64,000 nt of DNA from Bog-756 sp963776225. GTDB taxonomy: Bacteria > Actinomycetota > Acidimicrobiia > Acidimicrobiales > RAAP-2. The stretch is from NCBI GenBank assembly GCA_963776225.1, contig CAVZLL010000001.1:868001-932000 (forward strand), read 5' to 3'. Shown piece by piece: positions 9,248 through 16,811 of this stretch. The stretch's first letter is position 1. Each line of letters starts with the position of its first letter. Both the position numbers and the translations under genes were made by a program. The notes below the pieces were generated by a model, which ran no database searches, was not told the DNA's origin, and saw only the letters and a program-made list of their open reading frames with translations.

Positions 9248-10078
9248 TCAGCGGACGGTCGCCGCGACCCCTCCGGGCCCGCCGTGGGCGCGCACGAGTG
9301 AGTCGAAGGCCCCCCCGAAGGCGGCCCTCACCGCCTCGCGTTGGATGGGGTCGAGGACCGCCGGGGCCGGGAGCGGCCCTCCGGACGGTCGCGCCCGCTC
9401 GGGATCGTCCCGCACGTTGAACCGGGGCCAGCCCGGGACCGTGGTCAACCGCTTCCCGAGGAGGTCGCCGCAGGCATGGAGCACCGGCCCGACCGCGTCG
9501 TCGTGGTCGTAGGCGAGCACGCGCACCGCCCGGTCCCCGAAGACCCCGGTGAATCCACCGATCAGGCGTGAGTAGTCGAGGGCGATGCCCCCCGGGGAGA
9601 AGAGCCCGCGCTGTTCGAGGGCGTCGGTGACGAAGGTGTCGAAGGTGGGCGCCCGACCTTGCGCGGCGAGCTCGAAGTAGAGCGACTCGAGGTACTCGGA
9701 CGGCTGGCGGAGCGTGACCACGACGCGGACCGCGTACCCGAGGCCCTCGAGCAGGTCTCGCACCGACGCCAACCGCTCCGGCCGGTCGTAGAGGTACTCG
9801 AGGTCCTCGCTCGAGATCAGGACCGCCCGGGGCCGCCGCCGGGCCCGGAGCTCGTCCGCGAGATCGGCGAGCGTCCCCGCCCCCGGTTCGAACCGGTCGT
9901 CCCCGGCGAGCTCCCAGGCCAGGTTGTGCTGGCCGTCACCGACCCCGTCCTGTCCGGTGGTGGGGTAGTAGAGGCCTTGTTCGCGGAAATGCTCGCGGTT
10001 GCGGGCGATCATCGTCTGCAGCGACGTGGTGCCCGTCTTGTGCATGCCGACATGCAGCACGACCACCCGCGAGCGCAT
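9248..10078 (-). CDS. Sulfotransferase-like P-loop protein
   Basis: A 276-residue protein that opens with LHVGMHKTGTTSLQ, the 5'-phosphosulfate-binding loop of PAPS-dependent sulfotransferases (a P-loop variant). A later LRQPSEYLESLYFE segment fits the 3'-phosphate-binding R-x(7)-S region. No signal peptide or membrane helix is visible, so it should be cytoplasmic. It lies between zur (72-base gap) and the membrane-protein gene (51-base gap), all on the reverse strand. It probably sulfates a carbohydrate or lipid, but the acceptor is unknown. Start at ATG 10078. Confidence 0.75.
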   Translation of the reverse strand: MRSRVVVLHVGMHKTGTTSLQTMIARNREHFREQGLYYPTTGQDGVGDGQHNLAWELAGDDRFEPGAGTLADLADELRARRRPRAVLISSEDLEYLYDRPERLASVRDLLEGLGYAVRVVVTLRQPSEYLESLYFELAAQGRAPTFDTFVTDALEQRGLFSPGGIALDYSRLIGGFTGVFGDRAVRVLAYDHDDAVGPVLHACGDLLGKRLTTVPGWPRFNVRDDPERARPSGGPLPAPAVLDPIQREAVRAAFGGAFDSLVRAHGGPGGVAATVR

Positions 10079-10150
10079 CGTCGGAACCTACCATCCGGGA
10101 TTCCCGGCTCCCGGCCGTCCGCTGCAGGTCCCGGCCGGCAGGTCGACCCG

Positions 10151-10573
10151 CTAGCGCTCGCAGGTCGAACAGGTCCCGATGACCTCGACGGTGTGCCGGA
10201 CGTCGTCGAACCCGTGTTCCTTGGCGATGCGGCTCGCCCACCGTTCCACCTCCGGCCCCTCGACCTCGATGGTCCGGCCACAGTCCCGGCACACCAGGTG
10301 GTGGTGGTGCTCCTCGGTCCTGCAGCGACGGTAGCGGGTCTCGCCGTCGTCACCGCGTAGCGCGTCCACATCACCGGCCTCGGCCAGCGCCCGCAGCTGG
10401 TTGTAGACGGTGGTGAGGCCGACGTTCTCTCCCGTTGCACGCAGTTCGCTGAAGAGATCCTGCGCGGAACGGAACCGATCGGACGCGTCCAGGATCGCCG
10501 CGAGCGCGCGCTTCTGCCGGGTCGACCGTTCTTTCGGCGGCTGGAGGGGGTCGCTGGCGGTCGTCGAGCTCAT
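10151..10573 (-). CDS. zur: Fur-family regulator, probable zinc uptake repressor Zur
   Basis: A 140-residue Fur-family repressor. The winged helix covers roughly residues 15-85 (RSTRQKRALAAIL, TTVYNQLRALAEAGDVD). Then come the HHHHLVCRDCGRTIEVEG dimer/metal region and a C-terminal CSTC, giving the two CxxC pairs of the structural zinc site. It is the last gene of an SmtB-like / His-rich / Zur operon facing znuACBB, so Zur rather than Fur is the best assignment. With zinc bound, such proteins repress uptake genes; the znu operon is the obvious target. No clear copy of the mycobacterial Zur box was found by eye in the 11194-11366 spacer. Confidence 0.85.
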   Translation of the reverse strand: MSSTTASDPLQPPKERSTRQKRALAAILDASDRFRSAQDLFSELRATGENVGLTTVYNQLRALAEAGDVDALRGDDGETRYRRCRTEEHHHHLVCRDCGRTIEVEGPEVERWASRIAKEHGFDDVRHTVEVIGTCSTCER

Positions 10574-10582
10574 GCAGAACGG

Positions 10583-10879
10583 CTAGTGCTCGTCCCAGTG
10601 GCCCTCGTGGGCGGCGTGCCGGTGACCGTCGTGGACGTAGTCGACATGATCGTCGTGGGGAATCGCCACATGGCCGCAGGTCTCGCCGTGCGCATGGCCG
10701 TGATCTGAGTGCTCGTGGTGCCCCTCGTGGGCGCACTCGTCGACATGGTCTCCGTGGACGACGTGGACGTGGCCGTCGTGGACGTAGTCGGTGTGGTCGC
10801 GGTGGGGGAAGGCGACGTGCCCGCAGCCCTCGCCGTGTCGGTGGGTGTGGCCGGGATGCTCGGTGTGGGTGGTGGTCAT
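10583..10879 (-). CDS. Histidine-rich putative zinc-binding protein
   Basis: A 98-residue cytoplasmic protein of which about a third is His, with many Asp/Glu. It contains two copies of a module reading roughly HGExCGHVAxPHxDHxDYVHDGH (near residues 15-37 and 67-90), joined by a His-rich linker. There is no signal peptide or membrane segment. Its ATG overlaps the SmtB-like gene's stop (ATGA), and zur starts 9 bases downstream, so it is translated within the zinc-regulator operon. The likely role is zinc storage, buffering or delivery. Similar His-rich proteins in actinobacteria are often labelled transporters without support. The invariant single Cys in each module may help bind metal. Confidence 0.8.
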   Translation of the reverse strand: MTTTHTEHPGHTHRHGEGCGHVAFPHRDHTDYVHDGHVHVVHGDHVDECAHEGHHEHSDHGHAHGETCGHVAIPHDDHVDYVHDGHRHAAHEGHWDEH

Positions 10880-11193
10880 GAGTGCTCCTCCTCGGAGTGC
10901 CGGATGGCGTCGTTGACGATGTGGCCGACGTGGGCATCGACCAGCTGGTAGGTGATCTCACTGGCCCGTCGGGTGGTGCTGACCAACCCGGCGGTCCGGA
11001 GGACCCTGAGGTGCTGGGAGAGCAGCGGCTGGCTGGTCTCCCGACCCGCTGCGCGCAGTGCCTCCTGCAGCTCGTGGACGCAGCGCGGCCCGGCGGCCAG
11101 TTCGACCACTGCGGCCAGCCGGACAGGAGCGGCCAGCGCCTTGAGCAGCGCCACCGCCCCCGCATAGGGGTCCGGTCCGTGTGCTGTCTCCAC
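10876..11193 (-). CDS. smtB: ArsR/SmtB-family zinc sensor (SmtB/CzrA type)
   Basis: A 105-residue winged-helix repressor with recognition helix SQPLLSQHLRVLRTAGLV. The last helix carries D86-x-H88-x(10)-H99-x(2)-E102, exactly the alpha-5 zinc-sensing pattern of SmtB and CzrA, so it should leave DNA when zinc is high. It begins at GTG 11193. A TAATAT -10 box ends seven bases upstream, implying a leaderless message. It heads an operon with the His-rich protein and zur, like the smtB-zur operon of mycobacteria but with one gene inserted. It probably controls its own operon through the palindrome at 11214-11223. Confidence 0.88.
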   Translation of the reverse strand: METAHGPDPYAGAVALLKALAAPVRLAAVVELAAGPRCVHELQEALRAAGRETSQPLLSQHLRVLRTAGLVSTTRRASEITYQLVDAHVGHIVNDAIRHSEEEHS

Positions 11194-11200
11194 CTCCCTG

Positions 11201-11223
11201 ATATTAGCAGGTCCTTATATAAG
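11201..11223 (-). promoter_or_regulatory. Leaderless promoter and palindromic operator candidate of the smtB-zur operon
   Basis: On the reverse strand TAATAT (11201-11206) lies seven bases before the GTG of the smtB-like gene, the spacing expected if transcription starts at the start codon. A perfect 10-bp palindrome, CTTATATAAG (11214-11223), sits just upstream inside the spacer. AT-rich palindromes over promoters are typical binding sites of SmtB-type sensors. No good -35 box was seen. Confidence 0.4.
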
Positions 11224-11244
11224 AAACCAGCCATGTACCGATAT

Positions 11245-11273
11245 TTGCATCCGTTCCCGTTATGGATTAGAGT
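11245..11273 (+). promoter_or_regulatory. Candidate promoter of the znu operon
   Basis: TTGCAT (11245-11250) and TAGAGT (11268-11273) are separated by 17 bases, about 93 bases before the znuA start. The same TAGAGT -10 box appears in the candidate arsC promoter at 15615. Matches to consensus are moderate and no Zur box could be recognised nearby. Confidence 0.35.
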
Positions 11274-11366
11274 GGACGAAGAGGATGTCCGACCGGTTGG
11301 GTCGTGCCCAACGCAGAACATGCCCAGGTCGGAGCACCCGTAGGAAGAAAGAGAGCGATCACAGAG

Positions 11367-12329
11367 ATGTCCTGGTTGACCCCTGCCGAGCGGCGTCATT
11401 CCGCATCCCGCCTGGTTGTCCTGGTGGCGGCCGTCGCCGTCTCGGCCACCGCCCTGTCGGCCTGCGGCGCAGCCGGGTCGGCCACCACGGGCGGTGGAAC
11501 CGGACCCATCCGGATCGTGGCGGCACAGAACGAGTACGGGAACGTGGCGTCGCAGATCGGCGGCAGATACGTGACCGTCTCGTCGATCGAGAGCAACCCC
11601 AACACCGATCCCCACACCTACGAGGTCAGCCCCGGTGTGGCGGGTGAAGTCTCGGGGGCCCAACTGCTGATCCAGAACGGCGTGGGCTACGACGACTTCA
11701 TGAGCAGGATCGAGGCGGCGTCGCCCAGCGCGGGTCGCAAGATCCTCGACGTCCAGCACCTCCTGGGCCTTCCCAACGACACCCCGAACCCGCACCTGTG
11801 GTACGACCCGAGGACCATGCCGGCGGTCGCCCGCCGACTGGCGAGCGACCTGTCGGCCATCCAGCCCTCCCATGCCACCTACTTCCGGGCCAACGTCACC
11901 ACGTTCGTGAACTCGCTGAAGCCCTGGCTGGCTGCGATCGCCTCGTTCAAGGCCACCGATGGGGGCACAGCTGCCGCCACCACCGAGCCGGTCGCCGACT
12001 ACCTGCTCCAGGCCATGGGCATCGACAACCGGACCCCGTTCCAGTTCCAGGCCGACATCATGAACGGCACCGATCCCCCGCCCCAGGACATCACCCTGGA
12101 GAACGGGTTCTTCACCGGCCACCAGGTCAAGGTCTTCTGCTACAACCAACAGGTGGTCAGTGCCCTGACCACGTCGATCCGGCAGACCGCGCGGACCGCC
12201 GGCGTCCCGGTGGTCGGGGTCTACGAGACGATGCCCACTCCCGGATACGACTACCAGAGCTGGATGATGGCCGAGGTCACCGCCATCCAGGACGCCGTCA
12301 CCCACGGCGTCTCGACGGAACATCTGTGA
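11367..12329 (+). CDS. znuA: Zinc ABC transporter substrate-binding lipoprotein ZnuA
   Basis: A 320-residue cluster A-I metal-binding protein. A lipoprotein signal peptide ends in the lipobox LSAC (C33), so the protein should be tethered outside the membrane. NTDPHTYEVSP supplies the first metal His, NPHLWYDP the second, and YETMPTPGYDYQSWM the C-terminal ligand region. It lacks the long His-rich loop of proteobacterial ZnuA. The ATG at 11367 precedes the signal peptide; the frame is open a little further upstream without a better start. Its stop overlaps the ATPase start by one base. Manganese specificity cannot be excluded, but the regulators next door favour zinc. Confidence 0.9.
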   Translation: MSWLTPAERRHSASRLVVLVAAVAVSATALSACGAAGSATTGGGTGPIRIVAAQNEYGNVASQIGGRYVTVSSIESNPNTDPHTYEVSPGVAGEVSGAQLLIQNGVGYDDFMSRIEAASPSAGRKILDVQHLLGLPNDTPNPHLWYDPRTMPAVARRLASDLSAIQPSHATYFRANVTTFVNSLKPWLAAIASFKATDGGTAAATTEPVADYLLQAMGIDNRTPFQFQADIMNGTDPPPQDITLENGFFTGHQVKVFCYNQQVVSALTTSIRQTARTAGVPVVGVYETMPTPGYDYQSWMMAEVTAIQDAVTHGVSTEHL

Positions 12330-13171
12330 TGGATCACCCCCTCGACCCGACGGATGCCTCCGACCGGGTGCTCGAGGTCGAGGACGTCACCGTCGAGCTC
12401 GGACGCCGGACCGTGCTCGACCGGGTCACGTTCTCGATTGCCGCGGGCAGCTTCGCCGGGCTCATCGGATCGAACGGTTCAGGGAAGACGACGCTGTTGC
12501 GGGCCGTCCTCGGGTTGACCCCGCTCAGTGGCGGCACGGTCCGTCTGGCCGGGGGGAGGCAGGCCCGGCGCAACAGGCGGGTCGGCTACGTGCCCCAGAA
12601 GATCGTGCTCGAGCCTGACATGCCCCTGCGGGCCAGGGATCTGGTCGGTCTCGGTCTCGACGGTCAGCGGTTCGGGGTCGTCCGACCCACGTCGGCGCGG
12701 AGGGGCGCGATCGACGAGATGCTCGATGCAGTCAACGCGAGCGAATTCGCCGATGCGAGGGTCGGGACCCTCTCCGGCGGAGAGCAACAGCGGATCATGA
12801 TCGCCCATGCACTGGTCAGCCGACCGGATCTGCTCCTCCTGGACGAGCCCCTGGCCAACCTCGACATCAGGAGCGGTCAGGAGGTCATCGAGCTCCTGGC
12901 CAAGATCGTCGCAGAGCAGTGCGTCGCGGTGCTCCTGTCCGCCCACGACATGAATCCGTTGCTTCCCTTCATGGACCGGCTGGTGTACCTGGCCGGTGGG
13001 CGGGCGGCCAGTGGCCCGACCGACGCAGTGGTCCGACCCGAGGTCCTCTCCAACCTCTACGGACATCCCGTCGACGTCATCCGCAGCGGCGGACGGATCC
13101 TGGTGGTCTCGGGACAGGACAGCGGCCGCCTGTTGGCCGGGAGTCCCGAGCCGCTCACCGTAACCGGTTAG
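12329..13171 (+). CDS. znuC: Zinc ABC transporter ATP-binding protein ZnuC
   Basis: A 280-residue ABC ATPase with Walker A GSNGSGKTT, Q-loop YVPQK, signature LSGGEQQR, Walker B LLLLDEP and switch His in SAHDMN. It powers the import system formed with the lipoprotein upstream and the two permeases downstream. The start codon overlaps the znuA stop (TGATG), a sign of coupled translation. The QQ-rich signature and short C-terminal extension are ordinary for metal-uptake ATPases. Confidence 0.92.
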   Translation: MDHPLDPTDASDRVLEVEDVTVELGRRTVLDRVTFSIAAGSFAGLIGSNGSGKTTLLRAVLGLTPLSGGTVRLAGGRQARRNRRVGYVPQKIVLEPDMPLRARDLVGLGLDGQRFGVVRPTSARRGAIDEMLDAVNASEFADARVGTLSGGEQQRIMIAHALVSRPDLLLLDEPLANLDIRSGQEVIELLAKIVAEQCVAVLLSAHDMNPLLPFMDRLVYLAGGRAASGPTDAVVRPEVLSNLYGHPVDVIRSGGRILVVSGQDSGRLLAGSPEPLTVTG

Positions 13172-13184
13172 GCGGATCGATCCG

Positions 13185-14072
13185 ATGCCGCTCCTCTTCG
13201 GGCCCGGCTTCTTCTCCAGCGGACCCGTCCAGACCGCGCTGGTGGTGGGCGGGGCCGTCGCCGTCGTGTCGGCGCTGGTCGGCACCTTCACCGTGATACG
13301 CGGGCAGTCGTTCGCCGGTCACGCGCTCGCCGATATCGGCACCGCCGGCGGGTCGGGTGCGATCCTGGTCGGTGTCCCGACCCTCTTCGGGTACGTCACC
13401 ATGAACCTGGCCGCGGCGGGTGTGATGGAGCTCATCGGTATCCGGAGACCCCGCGGTCGGGACGTCGCCACCGGAATCGTCCTCGGCGCCTCACTCGGTC
13501 TGGCCGCGCTGTTCCTCTATCTGGACACCACCCACTCCACCACGACCGGTGCGACCACCACCGTCCTCTTCGGATCGATCTTCACCATCTCGACGTCGCT
13601 CGTCCCGGTCGTCCTCCTCCTCGGGGTCGCCACGCTCGTGCTCATGGGGGTCCTCTACCGTCCCCTGCTGCTCAGCTCTGTGAGCGACGAGCTCGCCGCC
13701 GCCGCGGGCGTGCCGGTGCGCCTGGTGGGCGTCGGCTATCTCGCCGCGCTGGCCATCGCCGTGTCCCTCTCCGCCATCACCGTCGGCGCCATCCTGTCGA
13801 CGGCACTGCTCATCGGTCCTGCGGCATCTGCCCTCAAGCTGACCAAGCGCACCGGGCCGGCGATCGGCATCGCCGCCGTGCTCGGGGTGGGGGCCGCCTG
13901 GCTCGGGATCCTCCTCTCCTACGACAGTGCCGACTGGTCGTCCGGTGGGCAGGGTTGGCCGGCCAGCTTCTGCATCGTCCTGGTCGTCTTCGTGATCTAC
14001 CTGCTGGCAACCGTCTCCTCCGGGTTCGCCGGCGCCGGACGGCGTCCGGCCACGGGCCGGGAGGGGTGCTGA
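13185..14072 (+). CDS. znuB: Zinc ABC transporter permease ZnuB (first copy)
   Basis: A 295-residue ABC-3 family permease with about eight membrane segments. It has the family's RGQSFAGHALADIGTAGG motif after the second helix, YRPLLLSSVSDELAAAAGVPV in the cytoplasmic coupling loop and ITVGAILSTALLIGPAA near the C-terminus. It follows the ATPase gene by 13 bases and overlaps the next permease gene by one base. Its C-terminal tail is longer than that of the second copy. The two permeases probably form a heterodimer. Confidence 0.9.
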   Translation: MPLLFGPGFFSSGPVQTALVVGGAVAVVSALVGTFTVIRGQSFAGHALADIGTAGGSGAILVGVPTLFGYVTMNLAAAGVMELIGIRRPRGRDVATGIVLGASLGLAALFLYLDTTHSTTTGATTTVLFGSIFTISTSLVPVVLLLGVATLVLMGVLYRPLLLSSVSDELAAAAGVPVRLVGVGYLAALAIAVSLSAITVGAILSTALLIGPAASALKLTKRTGPAIGIAAVLGVGAAWLGILLSYDSADWSSGGQGWPASFCIVLVVFVIYLLATVSSGFAGAGRRPATGREGC

Positions 14073-14926
14073 TGTTCGCCCCCTTCATGGTGAATGCCTG
14101 GGAGGCGTCGGCGATCGTGGCCGTCGTCGCCGGGGTGGTGGGCTTCTTCACCGTGCTCCGGGGATCGGCGTTCGCCGCCCACGCCCTGCCCAACGGTGCC
14201 TTTGCGGGTGCCGCCGGGGCCAGCCTGATCGGAGTGAGCGCGCTGGTCGGGCTCGGTACGTTCGCAGTCGGTGGCGCGCTGGTCATCGCCGCGCTCGGAC
14301 GGAGGGCGCGCAACGACGTCGCCACCGCGCTGACCATCGTCTTGATGCTCGGCTTCGGCGACCTGTTCCTGTCCCGCACCACCGAGTACGCGCCCGAGAT
14401 CTATTCGCTGCTCTTCGGCGAGGTGCTCGGCGTCTCGAGCAACGAGATCGCACCGACCGCAGGCATCGCGGTGCTCTGCATGGTCGCCATCGCGGTCCTC
14501 TACCGTCCGCTGCTGCTCTCCTCGGTCGCACCCGAGGTGGCCGAGGCCAAGGGCGTCCGGTTGCGGCGGATCGATCTCTGCTTCCTGCTGGTGATCGCAC
14601 TGGTGACCACGATGGCGGTCCCGGTGGTCGGATCCCTGCTCATCTTCAGCCTGCTCATCGGGCCTCCCGCGGCGGCGGGGGCGTTCACCGACCGTCCGCC
14701 GGTGGCGATGGCACTCTCGGTCGTCGTCGCCCTGGTCACCGTGTGGGCGGCCATCGCCTTCTCCTACGTTGCGAACCTGCCGGTCGGGTTCTTCGTCGGG
14801 ACGATCAGCGCCTTCGCCTACGCCGGCGGCCGGGCGTGGAGCGCCTGGCGCCCGAAGAAACGGACCCGGCTGGGCGTTCCGGCGCCCTCAGCGGTCGGGC
14901 TCGTGGCGGTGGACGCGCTCGGGTAG
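14072..14926 (+). CDS. znuB: Zinc ABC transporter permease ZnuB (second copy)
   Basis: A 284-residue second ABC-3 permease, starting at an ATG that overlaps the preceding stop (TGATG). RGSAFAAHALPNGAFAG, YRPLLLSSVAPEVAEAKGV and VVGSLLIFSLLIGPPAAAG match the same motifs in the first copy. The two are clearly diverged, so this is an old duplication and not a recent one. One difference is that ADIG of copy one is PNGA here. This is the last gene of the znu operon, and the ArsR-ArsC fusion converges on its stop with no gap. Confidence 0.88.
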   Translation: MFAPFMVNAWEASAIVAVVAGVVGFFTVLRGSAFAAHALPNGAFAGAAGASLIGVSALVGLGTFAVGGALVIAALGRRARNDVATALTIVLMLGFGDLFLSRTTEYAPEIYSLLFGEVLGVSSNEIAPTAGIAVLCMVAIAVLYRPLLLSSVAPEVAEAKGVRLRRIDLCFLLVIALVTTMAVPVVGSLLIFSLLIGPPAAAGAFTDRPPVAMALSVVVALVTVWAAIAFSYVANLPVGFFVGTISAFAYAGGRAWSAWRPKKRTRLGVPAPSAVGLVAVDALG

Positions 14927-15592
14927 TCAGACCGGCGCTATCCAGGGATCGAGCGACGCGATCCGGTCGGTGATCGCATCCGCCGCACGATCGAAGGCGG
15001 CGGCGTTCCTCCGTGCCGGGTCCGGGACCGACCAGTGCAGCTCGCGGAGGTCCCCTCGCCCGGCAAGGACGTCGTGGGCCCGGTCACAGACGCTGATCAC
15101 CAGGTCGGCCCGGGAGAGCTCCGGCAGCGGCTTGGGATGCGCGCCGGTCAGATCGATCCCCCGGCGGGCGGCCACGGCCAGCGCGCCGGGCTGGAGCTCG
15201 GCCGCCGGCTCGATCCCGGCGCTGGTCGCAGGAACCGGGTGTCGTTCGTTCCAGATGGCCTCGGCCAGCTGGGAGCGTGCCGAGTTCTCCGTGCAGACGA
15301 AGACGATCCGTCGTGCCCGCATGCCGGCTCGCGACTCCAGCCCGGAGAGCGTCGAACGCACCAGCTGGACGTAGCGCTTTCTCCGGTCGCCCTCCGATGC
15401 CACACGCACGACGACCCCGAGCTCCTCCAGCACGCCGAGGTGATGCGCCATCAGATTGCTCCCGAGGCCCACCAGCTCCGCGAGCTCGGACGGCGACCGG
15501 TCGGAGAGGGTCAGCGCGTCGATCACCGCGAGGCGGTGCGGATCGCCCAGTGCGGCGTGGAGGCGGGCCCGCAAAACTAGGTCAAGATCCAT
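14927..15592 (-). CDS. ArsR-ArsC fusion: winged-helix regulator joined to LMW-phosphatase-type arsenate reductase
   Basis: A 221-residue two-domain protein. Residues 1-90 are an ArsR-like winged helix (SDRSPSELAELVGL, LMAHHLGVLEELGVV). Residues 93-221 are a low-molecular-weight phosphatase-fold arsenate reductase with the C-x2-N-x-A-R-S loop in VCTENSARSQ (C100). The single later Cys (VISVCDRAHD) suggests a mycothiol- or thiol-coupled mechanism, not the triple-Cys relay; this is an inference. No metalloid-binding CxC is seen in the regulator part. The ATG lies inside a palindrome that overlaps both divergent promoters, and the message seems leaderless. Probably a self-regulated reductase for arsenate. 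Confidence 0.88.
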   Translation of the reverse strand: MDLDLVLRARLHAALGDPHRLAVIDALTLSDRSPSELAELVGLGSNLMAHHLGVLEELGVVVRVASEGDRRKRYVQLVRSTLSGLESRAGMRARRIVFVCTENSARSQLAEAIWNERHPVPATSAGIEPAAELQPGALAVAARRGIDLTGAHPKPLPELSRADLVISVCDRAHDVLAGRGDLRELHWSVPDPARRNAAAFDRAADAITDRIASLDPWIAPV

Positions 15593-15629
15593 TGACTCAA
15601 TGATAATGGAGCCATAGAGTGGATCTCAA
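15590..15629. promoter_or_regulatory. Overlapping divergent ars promoters with shared palindromic operator
   Basis: The perfect inverted repeat CATTGA-C-TCAATG occupies 15590-15602. Rightward: TTGACT (15592-15597), 17 bases, TAGAGT (15615-15620), then an AAGGGGAGG site (about 15630-15638) and the arsC GTG at 15650. Leftward: TTGAGA (15624-15629 reversed), 18 bases, TATCAT (15600-15605 reversed), seven bases, then the fusion gene's ATG, i.e. a leaderless start. A protein on the palindrome would cover the rightward -35 and the leftward -10/start together. An ArsR-type repressor is the natural candidate. Confidence 0.65.
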
Positions 15630-15649
15630 CAAGGGGAGGTCGTCACAGC

Positions 15650-16426
15650 GTGCGAGATCCGAAGGTGGTGACGCGGTCCGAACGGGACGGTCTGCATCGG
15701 GCCGCCATCGACCTGCACGACGACTATGCGGGTGTCTTCGGCATCGAGACGATCGAGCAGCTGCTGGTGTCGACCGCCGAGACCATGGCTGCCCGGTCCA
15801 CCGTGCACAACCAGTTCCGGACGGTCCTGTTCGTCCGGATGGCCGGAGAACGGCTGCAGGCCCTCGCCAAGTCGGAGGGTCACATCGGCCGGGGTCTGCC
15901 TGCCGTGGTGTTCCTGTGCATCCACAACGCGGGGCGCTCCCAGATGGCCCTGGGTTGGTTCGCCACGCTCGCCGGCTCGCGTGCCTTTGCCTGGTCGGGT
16001 GGATCCGAGCCGTCCGACTCGCTCAATCAGACCGCGGTGGCCGCCATGGCGGAGATCGGAATCGACATCTCGACCGGGTACGCCAAACCGTGGACGCACG
16101 AGGTGCTCGATGCAGCCGACGTGGTCGTGACCATGGGCTGCGGAGACGCCTGCCCCTTGTACCCGGGAAAGAAGTACGAGGACTGGGAGGTGGACGATCC
16201 GGCGGACAGGACGCTCGAGGAGGTACGTGCCATCCGTGACCAGATCGGGTTGCGGGTGCTCGACCTGCTGGCCGAGATCGAGATCACCCCCGACCTCAGC
16301 GCGGTGAGGAATTGCGGCGCGCCGACCCGTGGCCTCCTGATCGGGCGCGGGCCACCCGTCGGGAGGGAGGCCGATCAGGTCACGAGTCGATGGCGGCCCG
16401 GAGCTCGGAGAGGCGCTCTCGGTTGA
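15650..16426 (+). CDS. arsC: Arsenate reductase ArsC (LMW-phosphatase type) with N-terminal helical domain
   Basis: A 258-residue arsenate reductase starting at GTG 15650 with a strong AAGGGGAGG site. Residues 1-80 form the three-helix N-terminal domain found in many actinobacterial ArsC proteins. The catalytic domain begins at about 84 with VVFLCIHNAGRSQ (C90, the C-x2-N-x-x-R-S loop), and MGCGDACPLYPGKK supplies the downstream Cys pair and the active-site loop. Reduces arsenate to arsenite. The last ~44 residues after LLAEIEI are low-complexity and run 47 bases into the oppositely oriented arsR gene, so this tail is probably not functional. Confidence 0.9.
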   Translation: MRDPKVVTRSERDGLHRAAIDLHDDYAGVFGIETIEQLLVSTAETMAARSTVHNQFRTVLFVRMAGERLQALAKSEGHIGRGLPAVVFLCIHNAGRSQMALGWFATLAGSRAFAWSGGSEPSDSLNQTAVAAMAEIGIDISTGYAKPWTHEVLDAADVVVTMGCGDACPLYPGKKYEDWEVDDPADRTLEEVRAIRDQIGLRVLDLLAEIEITPDLSAVRNCGAPTRGLLIGRGPPVGREADQVTSRWRPGARRGALG

Positions 16427-16730
16427 GGGAGTACCAGACCCACTTGCCCCGGCGGTCGCCCTGGACCAGCCGTGCCTCGGTGAGGATCTTCAGATGATGT
16501 GAGACGGTCGGCTGGCTCTTGCCCAGGGGACCGACGAAGTCGCACACGCAGACCTCGCCCCGTTCCGAGGACGCCAGCATGCTCAGGATCCGCAAGCGCA
16601 CCGTGTCGGCCAGCGCACTGAACCCGTCCGCCAGCTCGCCGGCGTCTGCGACGCCGAGCGGTGCGGCCAGGACCGAGGGGCAGCAGGGGGCAGAGTCGGT
16701 GACGGTGAGCGACGCGGCGGAGGTGGTCAT
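16380..16730 (-). CDS. arsR: ArsR-family arsenite-responsive repressor
   Basis: A 116-residue winged-helix repressor with the As(III)-binding motif VCVCDF (C61, C63) at the start of the recognition segment and KSQPTVSHHLKIL as DNA-binding helix. An extra Cys pair (C16, C17) near the N-terminus could complete a three-sulfur metalloid site. ATG 16730 is preceded by AGGAG; an upstream in-frame start at 16760 has no ribosome site. It is divergent from the CadI/ArsI gene across an 81-base spacer and likely controls both. It is tail-to-tail overlapped by arsC. Confidence 0.9.
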   Translation of the reverse strand: MTTSAASLTVTDSAPCCPSVLAAPLGVADAGELADGFSALADTVRLRILSMLASSERGEVCVCDFVGPLGKSQPTVSHHLKILTEARLVQGDRRGKWVWYSLNRERLSELRAAIDS

Positions 16731-16741
16731 GGGCTCTCCTA

Positions 16742-16803
16742 TTGACAGATATCGATGCATGATCCATACTCAACGCATCGAACGGTATCGATTCTACCGG
16801 AGG
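16742..16803 (+). promoter_or_regulatory. Promoter region of the arsI-aquaporin-flavoprotein operon
   Basis: A consensus -35 TTGACA (16742-16747), 17 bases, then CATACT (16765-16770). A GGAGG ribosome site at 16799-16803 is eight bases before the ATG at 16812. Two ATCGAT hexamers (16751-16756 and 16787-16792) and an ATCGA (16777-16781) flank or overlap the promoter and could be binding sites for the divergently encoded ArsR. Confidence 0.5.
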
Positions 16804-16811
16804 TTCCCGTC

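Noticed and set aside
9883..9896. 14-bp palindrome CCGGTTCGAACCGG
   Set aside because: Lies inside the sulfotransferase-like coding sequence and is explained by its codons; not counted as a copy of the TTCGAA element.
16300..16426. ArsC C-terminal extension as a new domain
   Set aside because: Low-complexity Arg/Gly/Pro-rich tail overlapping arsR on the other strand; more likely read-through to the next available stop.
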